Notes under the pieces: model-generated
What the model was told of the DNA's origin: nothing
The model's database searches: none
The model's input: only the letters and a program-made list of their open reading frames with translations
NCBI RefSeq assembly: GCF_014644435.1
Contig: NZ_BMKR01000018.1
Location: 1-64,000, forward strand
Length of the DNA: 64,000 bases
Reading direction: 5' to 3'
Origin: Paenibacillus albidus
Lineage (GTDB): Bacteria > Bacillota > Bacilli > Paenibacillales > Paenibacillaceae
Shown here: positions 8,375 to 18,500 of the stretch, one piece after another
Numbering within the stretch: the first letter of the stretch is position 1
Layout of the letters: the number at the start of each line of letters is the position of its first letter
Made by a program: the position numbers and the translations under genes

Positions 8375-10182
8375 GCTAACCCCCCTTTTCGTTGAACATC
8401 AACCATCTCGGCATACTGAGGCAGGCGCTCCAGAAGCTCATCATGACGTCCCGAATCCACTAACACTCCATTGTCCATAAACAAAATGTTGTCGGCATGT
8501 TGAATCGTATATAATCGGTGAGCCACCGTAATCATCGTCGCCGTTTTTGCCAGTGTAGCAATGGAACGTTGCAGTACCCGCTCGGTGTGCAAATCCAGTC
8601 CCACTGTGGGTTCATCAAACAAAATGATAGCAGGTCGCTTCAAAAAAGCGCGTGCCAAGGCAAGCCGTTGCTTTTCCCCACCAGACAGTCCCCTGCCGCC
8701 TTCACCAACAAAGGTATCAAAGCCCTGCTCCAATTGGGCGGCAACCGCAGCAAGTCCGGCTTCCTCCGCCGCCTGTTCAATTTCAGCCCTGGAGACCTTA
8801 CGACCCGCGCCAATCGCAATATTTTCAGCAAATGTGCCTGCAAAAATATACGGATGCTGTGTTATGTAGCTAACACGTTCGAACCATGCAGTCTCATCGT
8901 ATTGCGAGAGTAAACTTCCGTTCACCAGAACCGCTCCCGATGCTGGTTTCAGCAACCCGGCAATGAGATGAAGCAAAGTCGTTTTACCTGAGCCGCTTTT
9001 TCCGACAATGGCGATGTGTTCTCCCGGTCCAAGCGAGATCCGGCCAGCCACAAGCTCAAATGAATCGGGTGCGTACCGAAACCGGACATTGTCCAGTTCA
9101 ATGGATGGTGGCATTGGAATCACTTCCGTATAGGCTGTGCGGCTCCCTTCCGGCTGCGCCATCCGATCGTTTCTATCGCTTGTGTACTCTCCCTCTTCAC
9201 CCTCGGTTTGCGCGCTTCTGCTGCTCGTTTCCGCAAGCATCTGTTCCACCTTACGAACCGCTCCCATACTTGTTCGACCACTGTGAAAAGCTGTTCCCGT
9301 ATTCTTTAACAGGCTGTAAAACTCGGGAACGAGCAGCAAAACGAGAAAGGCGGTGTGGAACGTCATAGATTTGAAAACAAGCAACTGAATGGCCAGTTCG
9401 AGGGCAACAATGCCGATGCTTAGCATAACGATCGATTCCAGCATGAAGGTGTTCGTAAATGCGATTTTCAAAATGCCCATCGTGGCATCACGATAACCTA
9501 AGCTGCTGCGTTCAATTTCCTGCTGTTGACGGTGAGCCCGTCCAAATATTTTCAACGTAACCAGCCCTTGTAGAGAATCCAGAAACGTACCGGAAAACTC
9601 GGCCAGTTGCGCATATTTCTCTTCTGATTTGTTCTTCGTTTTCAGACCCACCAAAATCATGAACATCGGGATAAACGGCGCCGTAAACAGCATAATGAAG
9701 CCTGTATTGGCATGTTGGATAAACGTAACGGCCAAAATCAGAATCGGGATAATAGCAGCTTCCATCATACGCGGCATGTACTGACTGAAATAACTGTCAG
9801 CCTCATCCACAGCATCCAGGGCAATGCTGACCTTTCCTCCCGTCTGTCCACGAAGGGTTGAAGGCATGGACGCATGGGTCAGGTTTTGCAGCACGACTGC
9901 TCGCATATTCGTCTTGGCACTGGCAGCCATCTGCAAGCCAACTTTCCCGTTTCCATACGACAACAGTGTGCGTACAGCCATAACAGCCAACAGTATGCCG
10001 AGCAACATGACAACCGATGAAAAAGAAGCTTTCTCCACAAAAATCCGCTGGACTGCTTCAGCAAGCAATGCGGCCTGGCTTGTAATAGCTACACCAAGTG
10101 CCAGTGAAATGATGGCAAGTATAACTATGTTTTTCCTTTGCGAAGACATTTGATGAGAGATCAGACTGGACTTCCGCTTCAC
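8371..10182 (-). CDS. cydD: thiol reductant ABC exporter subunit CydD
   Basis: Partner of CydC in the exporter required for cytochrome bd assembly. A 603-residue fusion of membrane domain and ATPase, with Walker A GKSGSGKTT, signature LSGGEKQRLALARAF and Walker B IILFDEPTVGLD. An ATG lies 15 codons upstream, but the GTG at 10182 is preferred because GGAGGAGAG stands 5-13 bases before it. A hydrophilic insertion with repeated Glu/Gly/Asp sits between the two domains (around residues 310-355) and is probably a flexible linker. It lies 67 bp after cydB. Confidence 0.92.
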   Translation of the reverse strand: MKRKSSLISHQMSSQRKNIVILAIISLALGVAITSQAALLAEAVQRIFVEKASFSSVVMLLGILLAVMAVRTLLSYGNGKVGLQMAASAKTNMRAVVLQNLTHASMPSTLRGQTGGKVSIALDAVDEADSYFSQYMPRMMEAAIIPILILAVTFIQHANTGFIMLFTAPFIPMFMILVGLKTKNKSEEKYAQLAEFSGTFLDSLQGLVTLKIFGRAHRQQQEIERSSLGYRDATMGILKIAFTNTFMLESIVMLSIGIVALELAIQLLVFKSMTFHTAFLVLLLVPEFYSLLKNTGTAFHSGRTSMGAVRKVEQMLAETSSRSAQTEGEEGEYTSDRNDRMAQPEGSRTAYTEVIPMPPSIELDNVRFRYAPDSFELVAGRISLGPGEHIAIVGKSGSGKTTLLHLIAGLLKPASGAVLVNGSLLSQYDETAWFERVSYITQHPYIFAGTFAENIAIGAGRKVSRAEIEQAAEEAGLAAVAAQLEQGFDTFVGEGGRGLSGGEKQRLALARAFLKRPAIILFDEPTVGLDLHTERVLQRSIATLAKTATMITVAHRLYTIQHADNILFMDNGVLVDSGRHDELLERLPQYAEMVDVQRKGGLA

Positions 10183-10249
10183 AGAACTCTCCTCCTCTAT
10201 ATAAAAGCCTGTAAGGGAACCACTCACATGGCTTTATGATCAATCAGCC

Positions 10250-11263
10250 TTATTTTTTCCCTTTTACATAATCCGCATCAAACAGGAAAAGTTTGAAGAC
10301 CAGAATAAGGGAAGGGATCAATAGGCACAGACCACCGATAAATACAACAACTAGCGCGAAGCCCATCGATGGTGAAGTGGCGCTGCTCTGAATCGTGATA
10401 TATGGATCGAGAATATAAGGGTATTGCCCAATCCCGTAAGCGAAAAAGGCGCAGAAAAATTGCAGCATGATGGATATAAAAGCTAATCCGTAACGGCGTC
10501 CATTATATAACAGCCACATCGCGATCATGAAGAAAGCAACGGAAAGTGCAAGCAGCCACCATAAATCCATCATATTTTGAAAATGCCGCTCATTGTGTTG
10601 GCCCAAATAAATAAATGCTGTCAGTGCGAGAATAATTGTCGGTGTGCTCCAGAACAAGGCATAGTTCCGCATCAGCTTCAACGCGGAGTGATCCTCTGCC
10701 CGAGAAGCATAAAATGCCAGAAATGAACCGCTAATGAACAAAACTGACACGATCGCCAGTCCAACGATGCTCCACGATAACGGATTTGTAAACAGCGCCC
10801 AGTAATCCAGAGAAACCGTCTCACCCTGCTTCACGATAAAGCCACCTTCAGACAGCGTCAGCGCCACTGACAAGGAAGCCGGAATAAGCAAACCCGTAGC
10901 TCCATATAAAAACAGATACACGATGTTATTTTTGGAACCGTAATTTTCAAAGGCATAAAACGAACCGCGAATGGCAAGTAGAATAACTGCAATGCTTCCT
11001 GGAACAAGCAGTGCGGAGCCATAATAATAGGCCGTATCCGGAAAAAATCCGACAATGCCGATGTAGAAAAAGACAAAAAACACATTGGTGATCTCCCAGA
11101 CCGGTGATAAATAACGGGAGATCAGACGATTTATCAGGTGGTCCTGCTTCGTCAGGCGTGCATAGAAGGCGAGGAAGCCCGCCCCAAAATCAATGGAAGC
11201 TACAATTAAATAGCCGTACAAGAACAACCAGAGTACCGAGATGCCAATCAATTCATAACTCAT
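10250..11263 (-). CDS. cydB: cytochrome bd ubiquinol oxidase subunit II CydB
   Basis: Membrane subunit of the bd-type terminal oxidase, which reduces oxygen to water with quinol and contributes to proton motive force without pumping. The 337-residue protein has 8-9 hydrophobic spans and the family N-terminus with the GAGFLAFYAR segment near residue 27. It overlaps cydA by 4 bp (ATGA), so translation is coupled. The length matches Firmicute CydB. Confidence 0.93.
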   Translation of the reverse strand: MSYELIGISVLWLFLYGYLIVASIDFGAGFLAFYARLTKQDHLINRLISRYLSPVWEITNVFFVFFYIGIVGFFPDTAYYYGSALLVPGSIAVILLAIRGSFYAFENYGSKNNIVYLFLYGATGLLIPASLSVALTLSEGGFIVKQGETVSLDYWALFTNPLSWSIVGLAIVSVLFISGSFLAFYASRAEDHSALKLMRNYALFWSTPTIILALTAFIYLGQHNERHFQNMMDLWWLLALSVAFFMIAMWLLYNGRRYGLAFISIMLQFFCAFFAYGIGQYPYILDPYITIQSSATSPSMGFALVVVFIGGLCLLIPSLILVFKLFLFDADYVKGKK

Positions 11264-12627
11264 CGTGCAGGCTCACCCTTCTCCGTAGATTGATTAGGCT
11301 TCTCCTTCATCCATTTCTCCATCTCGAGTTCAGCGGGATTATTATGGAACAGGCGTCTTAGCACGAGAACACACATGATGCCCAATACGATGTACAGTAG
11401 CAAGAAGAGGAAAAATAAAATTCTCACATTCGGTGAAGAAGTAGCGGCTTCCTCTACACGCATATATCCTCGGATAATCCACGGCTGCCGCCCTATTTCT
11501 GCATAAAACCAGCCCATCTCAACAGCCAGAAAAGCAAGCGGTGCGCTCAGTGCAATGACACGAAGCAGCCACTTGTTAAGCTCATTGCGCTTCTTCCAGA
11601 ACACAAACAGGAAATACAGGAATGAAATAGCCAACAGAACGAATCCGATTCCGGCCATTAAATCAAACAAATAATGAACAAGAAGTGGCGGACGCTCATC
11701 CAGAGGGAATTCCTCCAGCCCCGTTACCTCTGCATTAAAGTCTCCAAAGGCCAGGAAACTGAGAACTTTCGGCAGGTGTAGAGCCCCTATAATTTCATGC
11801 TCTGCATTAAGCCATCCCAATAAAATCAAATCCGCACCGCTTTCAGTCTCAAAATGCCATTCTGCCGCTGCAAGCTTCTCCGGCTGATGCTCGGCCAAAA
11901 ACTTGGCGGATACATCTCCGGCTAACGTGTTAAGCAAGCTGAACAGCAAAACAACTGCCATCATGAGGTTCAAGGCTTTTTTGTGGTATGCAGACACGCC
12001 TTTTCTCAGCATCGTAAAGGCTGCAATTCCAGCTAACAGGGCAGCTCCTGTCAGATAGGCCGAGCTTAATACATGGAACACCTTGGAGAACGTCGCCGTA
12101 TTCAGCATTGCTTGCACAGGGTTAACCGCTATGAATTGGCCTGCTTCCATTACAAAGCCGCCAGGCTGGTTCATGAATCCGTTCACCGTCGTAATGAAAA
12201 CAGCAGACATGCCTGCCCCGGCGACAATTGGAATTGTCAGCAACCAATGGATATACGGATTTTTGAACCGGTCCCACGTATACAAATAAATGCCCAGGAA
12301 GATGGCTTCAAAAAAGAACGCGAACACTTCCATAAATAACGGAAGTGCAATGACATTCCCAGCCAGTTTCATAAAGTTCGGCCACACCAGAGCCAGTTGC
12401 AGTGATATCGCTGTGCCTGTCACGACACCAACCGCCACAGATATAACAAACCCTCGTGACCACCTCTTCGCCATAAGTGTGTAATGGGGATCCTTCTTGC
12501 GGATCCCGATGAGCTCTGCGATAGCGATCATCAGCGGTATACCGACGCCGAACGTCGCAAAAATAACGTGAAACCCAAGAGTCATGCCTGTCACCAGCCT
12601 GCTCCACAGCACCGTATCAATTGCCAT
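11260..12627 (-). CDS. cydA: cytochrome bd ubiquinol oxidase subunit I CydA
   Basis: Haem-bearing catalytic subunit of cytochrome bd oxidase. The 455-residue protein carries the conserved N-terminal TLGFHVIFATFGVGIP segment with the haem-ligand His, the quinol-site region near residue 240 (LGWLNAEHEI) and the conserved GRQPW motif near 380. The quinol loop is short, as in other Firmicutes. The ribosome site GAAAGGAGG lies 9 bases upstream of the ATG. First gene of cydABDC. Confidence 0.95.
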   Translation of the reverse strand: MAIDTVLWSRLVTGMTLGFHVIFATFGVGIPLMIAIAELIGIRKKDPHYTLMAKRWSRGFVISVAVGVVTGTAISLQLALVWPNFMKLAGNVIALPLFMEVFAFFFEAIFLGIYLYTWDRFKNPYIHWLLTIPIVAGAGMSAVFITTVNGFMNQPGGFVMEAGQFIAVNPVQAMLNTATFSKVFHVLSSAYLTGAALLAGIAAFTMLRKGVSAYHKKALNLMMAVVLLFSLLNTLAGDVSAKFLAEHQPEKLAAAEWHFETESGADLILLGWLNAEHEIIGALHLPKVLSFLAFGDFNAEVTGLEEFPLDERPPLLVHYLFDLMAGIGFVLLAISFLYFLFVFWKKRNELNKWLLRVIALSAPLAFLAVEMGWFYAEIGRQPWIIRGYMRVEEAATSSPNVRILFFLFLLLYIVLGIMCVLVLRRLFHNNPAELEMEKWMKEKPNQSTEKGEPAR

Positions 12628-12714
12628 TCTTTATTGCCTCCTTTCAAACTCTAGGCCTGCTACCCATTAGACTACATTCAATATCAGGTGACTGCATTCA
12701 AAGTATTAGTATAG

Positions 12715-12745
12715 ACCTAATAATTAAAATTAATATATCTTAGGT
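12715..12745. promoter_or_regulatory. inverted repeat upstream of cydA, possible operator
   Basis: ACCTAA (12715-12720) and TTAGGT (12740-12745) form a spaced inverted repeat around an AT-rich core, about 90-118 bp upstream of cydA, with a TATACT -10-like hexamer at its left edge on the minus strand. It could be a regulator site for cyd. I do not find the TTGTGAA-N4-TTCACAA motif expected for Rex. The rest of 12628-13037 shows no gene. Confidence 0.3.
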
Positions 12746-13037
12746 TTAAACGTTCATGAAAGGATCAACTCTTTCTGACAACTTGGTGAAAAACAAAAAA
12801 ATCACCCGATCGAGCTATTGATTCATTTAGCTCATACGTGGTAATACAAGTCCGCTCAACTACATAGGAAAATTTAGTTTTTTATTTTGCATAACGATAA
12901 AGAACCATCAAGCGGCAATACCTTCCATGGCTATTCACCAAGCTGCCTCAGTAATAAAACCAGAAAGTAACGGGAATTCTAATATGGATATAAGGTCAAC
13001 TTGCTTTATCAGAAATTTTAATAAGGGGTGGAGAACG

Positions 13038-13943
13038 ATGAAAGTAGTGGTGACAGGAGCAGCCGGAAAAATCGGCCGATGGACGGTAAGAACCCTATTG
13101 GAAGCCGGTTATGAAGTTATAGCCACAGATCGATTATTAAGGGAGGAATCTGCATCAGAAAATTTTATTCAAGCGGAGTTACGTGATTATGGTCAAGTCT
13201 GTCAGCTTTTGATGGGAAGTGATGCCGTTGTCCATCTTGGGAATATCCCAACCGATGTAAGGAATACCCCTCAGGCGATATTCGAGAACAACATGCTAGT
13301 TAATTTTAACATTCTTGAAGCTTGTAAGGATTTTAAAATCCCCAAGCTGGTATGGGCTTCAAGCGAAACTGTTTTGGGCTATCCTTTTGTTCCGGAAGAG
13401 CTTGATTACCTTCCTGTTGATGAAGAGCATCCAACTACAGCAAAGTCATCCTATGCCATGGCAAAGCTGCTGACTGAACACCTAACAGGGATGTATTACA
13501 AACTTACGAATCAACAGCTCGTCACTCTTCGCTTTGCGAATATGTATGAACCTGATGAGTATGGAAAAATCCCTACGATGCATTGGAATGATAAAGAAAA
13601 GGATATTCAAAAGAAAAACGCCTGGGCCTACTGTGATGTTAGAGATGCAGCAAAGGCATGTCTTCTTGCAATAGAGAAGGACAATTTAGGTAATCAGGTC
13701 TTCCATATCACTGCCCCGGACACCATCATGCCGGATCTTAGCCAGGATTTGGTCAAACGATTTTTTCCCAATGTGTCCTTGAAGAGAGAGGTGCAGGGAC
13801 ACGAGACGCTGATGGCAATAGATAAAGCCAGGAATATTCTTGGATATGAACCGAGTTATTCATGGCGGAATGTTCTTCATAACGATGGTTCATCGAAGGC
13901 GCTGCCCGAAGATCAACTTGCTTTATCGGCAACAAACATATAA
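13038..13943 (+). CDS. NAD-dependent epimerase/dehydratase family protein
   Basis: Extended short-chain dehydrogenase acting on a sugar or nucleotide-sugar-like substrate with NAD(P); the exact substrate is unknown. The 301-residue protein begins with the glycine-rich nucleotide motif VTGAAGKIG (residues 5-13) and carries the active-site pattern YAMAK (catalytic Tyr/Lys) near residue 142. The start at 13038 is chosen over an ATG 37 codons upstream because AAGGGGTGGAG precedes it and the Rossmann strand begins at once. It stands alone between cydA, which is divergent, and a strong hairpin. Confidence 0.85.
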   Translation: MKVVVTGAAGKIGRWTVRTLLEAGYEVIATDRLLREESASENFIQAELRDYGQVCQLLMGSDAVVHLGNIPTDVRNTPQAIFENNMLVNFNILEACKDFKIPKLVWASSETVLGYPFVPEELDYLPVDEEHPTTAKSSYAMAKLLTEHLTGMYYKLTNQQLVTLRFANMYEPDEYGKIPTMHWNDKEKDIQKKNAWAYCDVRDAAKACLLAIEKDNLGNQVFHITAPDTIMPDLSQDLVKRFFPNVSLKREVQGHETLMAIDKARNILGYEPSYSWRNVLHNDGSSKALPEDQLALSATNI

Positions 13944-13997
13944 TAATCAGATCAAAGAATAAAAGAAACATTATGTCCAAAATCCGTCTCTTCATAA

Positions 13998-14035
13998 AAA
14001 AATGAGCTCAGGTAACGACGTCTGAGCTCATTTTT
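13998..14035. terminator. bidirectional rho-independent terminator
   Basis: AAAAATGAGCTCAG and CTGAGCTCATTTTT form a perfect 14-bp stem with a 10-nt loop, 54 bp after the epimerase stop. The A/T ends give a T-run on either strand. Confidence 0.85.
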
Positions 14036-14188
14036 CTTTGATGCACAAAAGATAATAAGCGTCAAACTACTTCCCACCTTCGAAAGCGCAATCGCTATGA
14101 GATACTCTCCCCCAGAAGCCAAGAAGCTAACCAAATTAATCGCCGTCAGCTTTACGGACATCCTGAATGCCCCGACAAAGAAGGGGGT

Positions 14189-15607
14189 TTACTGTAAATG
14201 CAGAGATTCATCAGGATCCATCATTTCCGTTGCACCCGGAGTAACGTTGGCTCCTGGGGAAGGTTTTTGTTTGCCCGGAGGGAAACCGGCATAATCGATC
14301 TGCAATACTTGGGCTAAATCCCGGTCGACTGTAACCAGATCCATTTTGTTGATTTGTGCCAAATCCGTTTTCCCAAGGGCATACGCAACTAATTTCATTT
14401 CTTCGACGGACGACTTGAGGAAATTAGCTAAATGTTCAGCGCCCTTTTCAACGTCCAAATCTTCTTTGAGCTTTCCCAAATATAAAGGGATTTGCGGCGG
14501 GGGTTCAGTCGGAAGCGCCTCCGCTATTTGCGTCTGAAGCAGGGCGATCAGGGCGATTGAACCGATATAGACCGCGTCCGCCCCTAATGCCATAGCTTTG
14601 AGGAAATGCCCCGGCGTCGTTAATCCCCCACTAGCGATGACGGAAATGCTTTGTTTGACTCCGTGTTCTTCCAAATACTGAACGGTTCTTGCCAACGCAA
14701 ATAACGTTGGCAGTCCGACATCATCCTGAAGTGTCGTCGGACCTCCCTGCGTTCCTGCTTCCGCCCCGTCCACGACAAAATAATCGACTCCCGCTTGAAC
14801 GGCGACATCCAACTCCCGTTCCATAAAATGAGTCGCACAGATTTTAATACCCACTGGTACACCGTATTTGTTTTTCAAGTTCTGTACCAGTGAAATAATG
14901 TCCTCCGTTTTGTTTACTCCCGGGATGCGGGAATGAATGACGGAATTTTCGCCAGGTTTCAGTTTTTTGGTGATCCGCAAATCCTCCCCAATCTGGTGCG
15001 ACCCCATCGACGGAGCGGCCGCCCGAGCTCCTTGACCGAGCTGGATTTCTATAGCGTCCAATTGGCGGAGTGATTCATCGATGTTCATCCATCCGCCACG
15101 ATGATACTGGCCGATGAAAAACTTGGCTTCCCTTCGTTCTTCATTAATGAAAAGCGCTTCTCCTGAATTGGTAGCCGTACCGGCTATACTGGCACCACGA
15201 GCCAAAGCGGCCTTCGCCTTCAAACTTATTGCTCCACCATAAGACATACCGCTAATGAGAATAGGAATTTCGAGATTTAGTGGCTTTTTCGCTTGAGGTC
15301 CAATGGTGACGCCTGTTTGGATTGGCACGTCGTCTTGTGTGGGCAGGCGGAACATATGCACGGGGTTAAGCAAAATTTTATGCCAGTCCGACAACACAAT
15401 CGTACTCCCCAAAGTACGTTCGATTACTTTTCCGCTTTCCGCCCGTATTCCGGCTTCAATGATCGCCCGCGGCGTCAGCTTTTGCATGATTGCAAACATG
15501 GAAAACACATTTTCCGTATATGGATCTTGCATCATACGCTTCATATAATGGTCCGCCATCGTGTCCATGACACCGTTCGTCATTTTGCGAATCATCCAAC
15601 GAAACAA
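14189..15607 (-). CDS. FMN-binding glutamate synthase family protein
   Basis: Resembles the FMN-binding central domain of glutamate synthase large subunit as a stand-alone enzyme, like B. subtilis YerD; the true substrate is not established. The 472-residue protein has a beta/alpha barrel with PILISGMSYGGAISLKAKAA near residue 113, GVDYFVVDGAEAGTQGG near 270, and the FMN phosphate-binding segment VIASGGLTTPG near 320. I see no glutaminase domain and no Cys cluster for an iron-sulfur centre. The N-terminal 30 residues are basic and amphipathic. Monocistronic, facing rph across 169 bp. Confidence 0.85.
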   Translation of the reverse strand: MFRWMIRKMTNGVMDTMADHYMKRMMQDPYTENVFSMFAIMQKLTPRAIIEAGIRAESGKVIERTLGSTIVLSDWHKILLNPVHMFRLPTQDDVPIQTGVTIGPQAKKPLNLEIPILISGMSYGGAISLKAKAALARGASIAGTATNSGEALFINEERREAKFFIGQYHRGGWMNIDESLRQLDAIEIQLGQGARAAAPSMGSHQIGEDLRITKKLKPGENSVIHSRIPGVNKTEDIISLVQNLKNKYGVPVGIKICATHFMERELDVAVQAGVDYFVVDGAEAGTQGGPTTLQDDVGLPTLFALARTVQYLEEHGVKQSISVIASGGLTTPGHFLKAMALGADAVYIGSIALIALLQTQIAEALPTEPPPQIPLYLGKLKEDLDVEKGAEHLANFLKSSVEEMKLVAYALGKTDLAQINKMDLVTVDRDLAQVLQIDYAGFPPGKQKPSPGANVTPGATEMMDPDESLHLQ

Positions 15608-15776
15608 AGAAATCTCCCCCTTGTATGCTAATAGCAGTTACCGGTATAGCTTATTTTTCTCAAGGTTTTTACATAGTAACTCTACTATTCTATTTGTAAA
15701 TCACAGGTATTTGATACTATCCGGTGCATTTGATGGGCTGTTATGCATTGACTTATTATTTCTTAACGATCCCATC

Positions 15777-18428
15777 CTATTCATGCGATTCCGTATACTT
15801 AACGCTTTTCAATATTTCGATATACCCTTCTGTTCCATGCACGCGAATTCGTTGCCCGTCTTTTATCAGTTTGGTAGCATTCTCCACTCCGACAACTGCC
15901 GGTAAGCCATATTCACGTGCGATAACGGCTCCATGGGTCATCAGTCCACCAACTTCGGTGACTAGGCCTTTTATGGATACAAACAATGGTGTCCAGCTGG
16001 GGTCAGTAAAGCAGGTGACTAAGATATCTCCATCTTCTAGATCAGCATCCTCCATATTTAAAATGACCCGCGCCCGTCCCTCTATAACTCCGGAAGAAAC
16101 AGGCAGACCTACAATAGCTTCGGCTGGTAGATTTTCCCGTTTGTACTTACCTGCAATGATTTCACCATCAGATGTGATCACACGCGGTGGAGTTAGTTTG
16201 TCATAAAATTTATACTCTTCTTTTCGTTTATTGATGATCTGATAATCCAGTTTATTGGTGCGTACGACTTCGTGAAGTTCTTCAAAAGTAAGATAATAGA
16301 TATCTTCTTTTTCAAGAATAACGCCTGCTTCTACGAGTTGTCCGGCTTCTTTCAGTAAAGTCTGCTTATAAACAAAGAAGCGATTAATATATGCATATTT
16401 TGGATATTCCCGATATCCAATGAGATTTCGGACTAGGTCGATCATTCGTTTTGTCTCTTTGGCTTTTTGTTCGCCATCCGGCAATCGCTTCAACCGCTCT
16501 AATAACTCTTGTTCTTTATTCAAAGCTTCCTGTCGCCCTTGCTCAAATTTCCGCTTTCCGGCATTAGGCTCAAAGTTTTTGATGTTACCCAGAATCATGG
16601 GGACAAGGGTAATTGGCTTTTCACTCCAACGGGTTCTGGTAATATCGATCTCTCCGGTGCATCGCATTCCGTATTTGCCTAGATAAGCATAGATCGCGTC
16701 TTGGGATTCTTGCCCGCCCTCAAACTTAACCAGTTCATCCAAAAAGCGATCATTTTTTACATGTTGTAAATAAGTAATGACATCCGGATAAGGGCGTATC
16801 ACATCTGCGACATCCATTAGAGCCAAGCCCATTTCCGAAGTGATATTGTTAGGTACAGATTGAGACAGCGTATCTGCTGCGTTTTTTTCACCCAACCACT
16901 CCATCATTTTTTCATTGATCCATGCTGAAGCATTCATAGCAGTCATAATCACACCAAAGCTTCGTGGATCAGATACGTTCTTCCTCGTCCTTAGTTCCTG
17001 GATATCTTCTTGAATAAAATCAAATAGATCCGCTCCTGATTTCGTTTGGATCTTATATTTTAACTCTTCGATCGATGTTTCACTTCGCTGAATCAAATCA
17101 GAAACGATGGCCGGATCATAATCGTTAAGTGTTTCATAATTCGCAGGCGCCGGACCTTGATTGCTTTTACCGTCACTCTGTTCTGTCTTATCATCCGGTG
17201 TCGGTTTTATAAAATCCCCCCGCTCTATGACGGTCGTCAATGCATCTTTAATGAGCGGATCGTTTTTTCCCAGGACATTTATTAAAGTTTCCCTGCCGGA
17301 AGGTGAAGCCAGCATAAGCGAAACATCAACAAACAGCCTTCCGCCTGCTTTACGCATGGGCGCTGGAGTTAGTAACAGGTAAAAAGACAAGCCCAGTGGT
17401 TTCATGGGATCTGTCATCATTTGTTGGTGACCGACAGACACATAAACGTGATTCTCTTGATCATTCGCTTCAGGAATCGGATATAAAGTAGTAATTGGCC
17501 GGCTTTGGACAATATAAAAAGTACCATTGGCCAAACACCATTCGATATCTTGCGGGCAGCCAAAATGAGCTTCGATTTGCCTTCCGATGCGTGCCAGCTG
17601 TAAAATTTGTGGTTCAGTAAGTGTTTGAGCGGTTTGCTGATCGGGATCGAGCTGCCGGGTATCTGTTCCGCCTTCTTTTAGTCCATAAATAGCCAGTTTT
17701 TTGGTTGCAATCCTCTTATCGACGATTTCCTCTTCCTGTACCTTATAACAATCGGCAGATACCAAGCCTGAGACCAGTGCTTCTCCAAGTCCAAAACTGG
17801 CATCGATCGATAGCAGCTTCCGGTTTGAAGTAATCGGATCGGCGGTGAATAAAATCCCTGAAGCCTGCGGGAAAACCATCCTTTGCACGATAACAGATAA
17901 ATAAACTTGACTGTGGTCAAATCCATTATGCATACGGTAGATTACCGCGCGATCCGTAAATAGGGAAGCCCAGCATTTGCTGATATGCTGCAGGATTGCA
18001 TCGACGCCGATGATATTTAAAAAGGTGTCTTGTTGACCGGCAAAAGAGGCATGCGGCAAATCTTCAGCAGTCGCACTAGAACGCACTGCATAAGCATGAT
18101 CATCACCAAGCTGGGAGAGATAGTGAGTAACTGCCTTCACAACATCGGAAGGAACTGCTGCTTCCATGATGAGTTGGCGAATCTTCCTGCTGATTTCACC
18201 AATTTGATCTCGATCTTCTGCTTTTAGCGTGGTTAGTTGATTGAGCAAACCATGATACGTTTCGTTTTGTTCGATGGCTTTTTGATATCCCGCTGTTGTA
18301 ACACAAAACCCTTCTGGCACTTGAATTCCTTCAATTTTTGATAACTTCCCCAAGTTCAAACCTTTTCCGCCAACAAGCAATAGCTGCGAATGTTCCACTT
18401 CCTGAAAACCGAGAACCAAAGCACTCAT
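15777..18428 (-). CDS. rph: rifampin phosphotransferase (RPH)
   Basis: Dikinase-type enzyme that inactivates rifamycins by transferring the beta-phosphate of ATP to the drug's C21 hydroxyl. The 883-residue protein has the family order: ATP-grasp domain (1 to about 310; KGLNLGKL, YAVRSSATAEDLPHASFAG, QDIEWCLANGTFYIVQSRPI), a large central rifampin-binding domain (about 330-760), and a C-terminal swivelling phosphohistidine domain with GGLMTHGAVIAREYG, where His832 is the predicted phospho-acceptor. It resembles PEP synthase but lacks the PEP/pyruvate barrel, which argues for RPH. A consensus promoter lies about 120 bp upstream, and an apparent antisense transcript covers the leader. Confidence 0.85.
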   Translation of the reverse strand: MSALVLGFQEVEHSQLLLVGGKGLNLGKLSKIEGIQVPEGFCVTTAGYQKAIEQNETYHGLLNQLTTLKAEDRDQIGEISRKIRQLIMEAAVPSDVVKAVTHYLSQLGDDHAYAVRSSATAEDLPHASFAGQQDTFLNIIGVDAILQHISKCWASLFTDRAVIYRMHNGFDHSQVYLSVIVQRMVFPQASGILFTADPITSNRKLLSIDASFGLGEALVSGLVSADCYKVQEEEIVDKRIATKKLAIYGLKEGGTDTRQLDPDQQTAQTLTEPQILQLARIGRQIEAHFGCPQDIEWCLANGTFYIVQSRPITTLYPIPEANDQENHVYVSVGHQQMMTDPMKPLGLSFYLLLTPAPMRKAGGRLFVDVSLMLASPSGRETLINVLGKNDPLIKDALTTVIERGDFIKPTPDDKTEQSDGKSNQGPAPANYETLNDYDPAIVSDLIQRSETSIEELKYKIQTKSGADLFDFIQEDIQELRTRKNVSDPRSFGVIMTAMNASAWINEKMMEWLGEKNAADTLSQSVPNNITSEMGLALMDVADVIRPYPDVITYLQHVKNDRFLDELVKFEGGQESQDAIYAYLGKYGMRCTGEIDITRTRWSEKPITLVPMILGNIKNFEPNAGKRKFEQGRQEALNKEQELLERLKRLPDGEQKAKETKRMIDLVRNLIGYREYPKYAYINRFFVYKQTLLKEAGQLVEAGVILEKEDIYYLTFEELHEVVRTNKLDYQIINKRKEEYKFYDKLTPPRVITSDGEIIAGKYKRENLPAEAIVGLPVSSGVIEGRARVILNMEDADLEDGDILVTCFTDPSWTPLFVSIKGLVTEVGGLMTHGAVIAREYGLPAVVGVENATKLIKDGQRIRVHGTEGYIEILKSVKYTESHE

Positions 18429-18500
18429 TCATGATCTCCCCTAACCCTTAAATTGAAAAAAACTGTTGACAAGAGCTTTCTGGCATGGTAAATTTAAAAT

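Noticed and set aside
12628..12790. Rex operator upstream of cydA
   Set aside because: No TTGTGAA-N4-TTCACAA match or close variant is present on either strand.
13952..14161. Minus-strand frame of 69 codons with a hydrophobic stretch
   Set aside because: It runs straight through the perfect terminator hairpin, has no convincing ribosome site and shows no family features. A decayed membrane-protein fragment is possible but unsupported.
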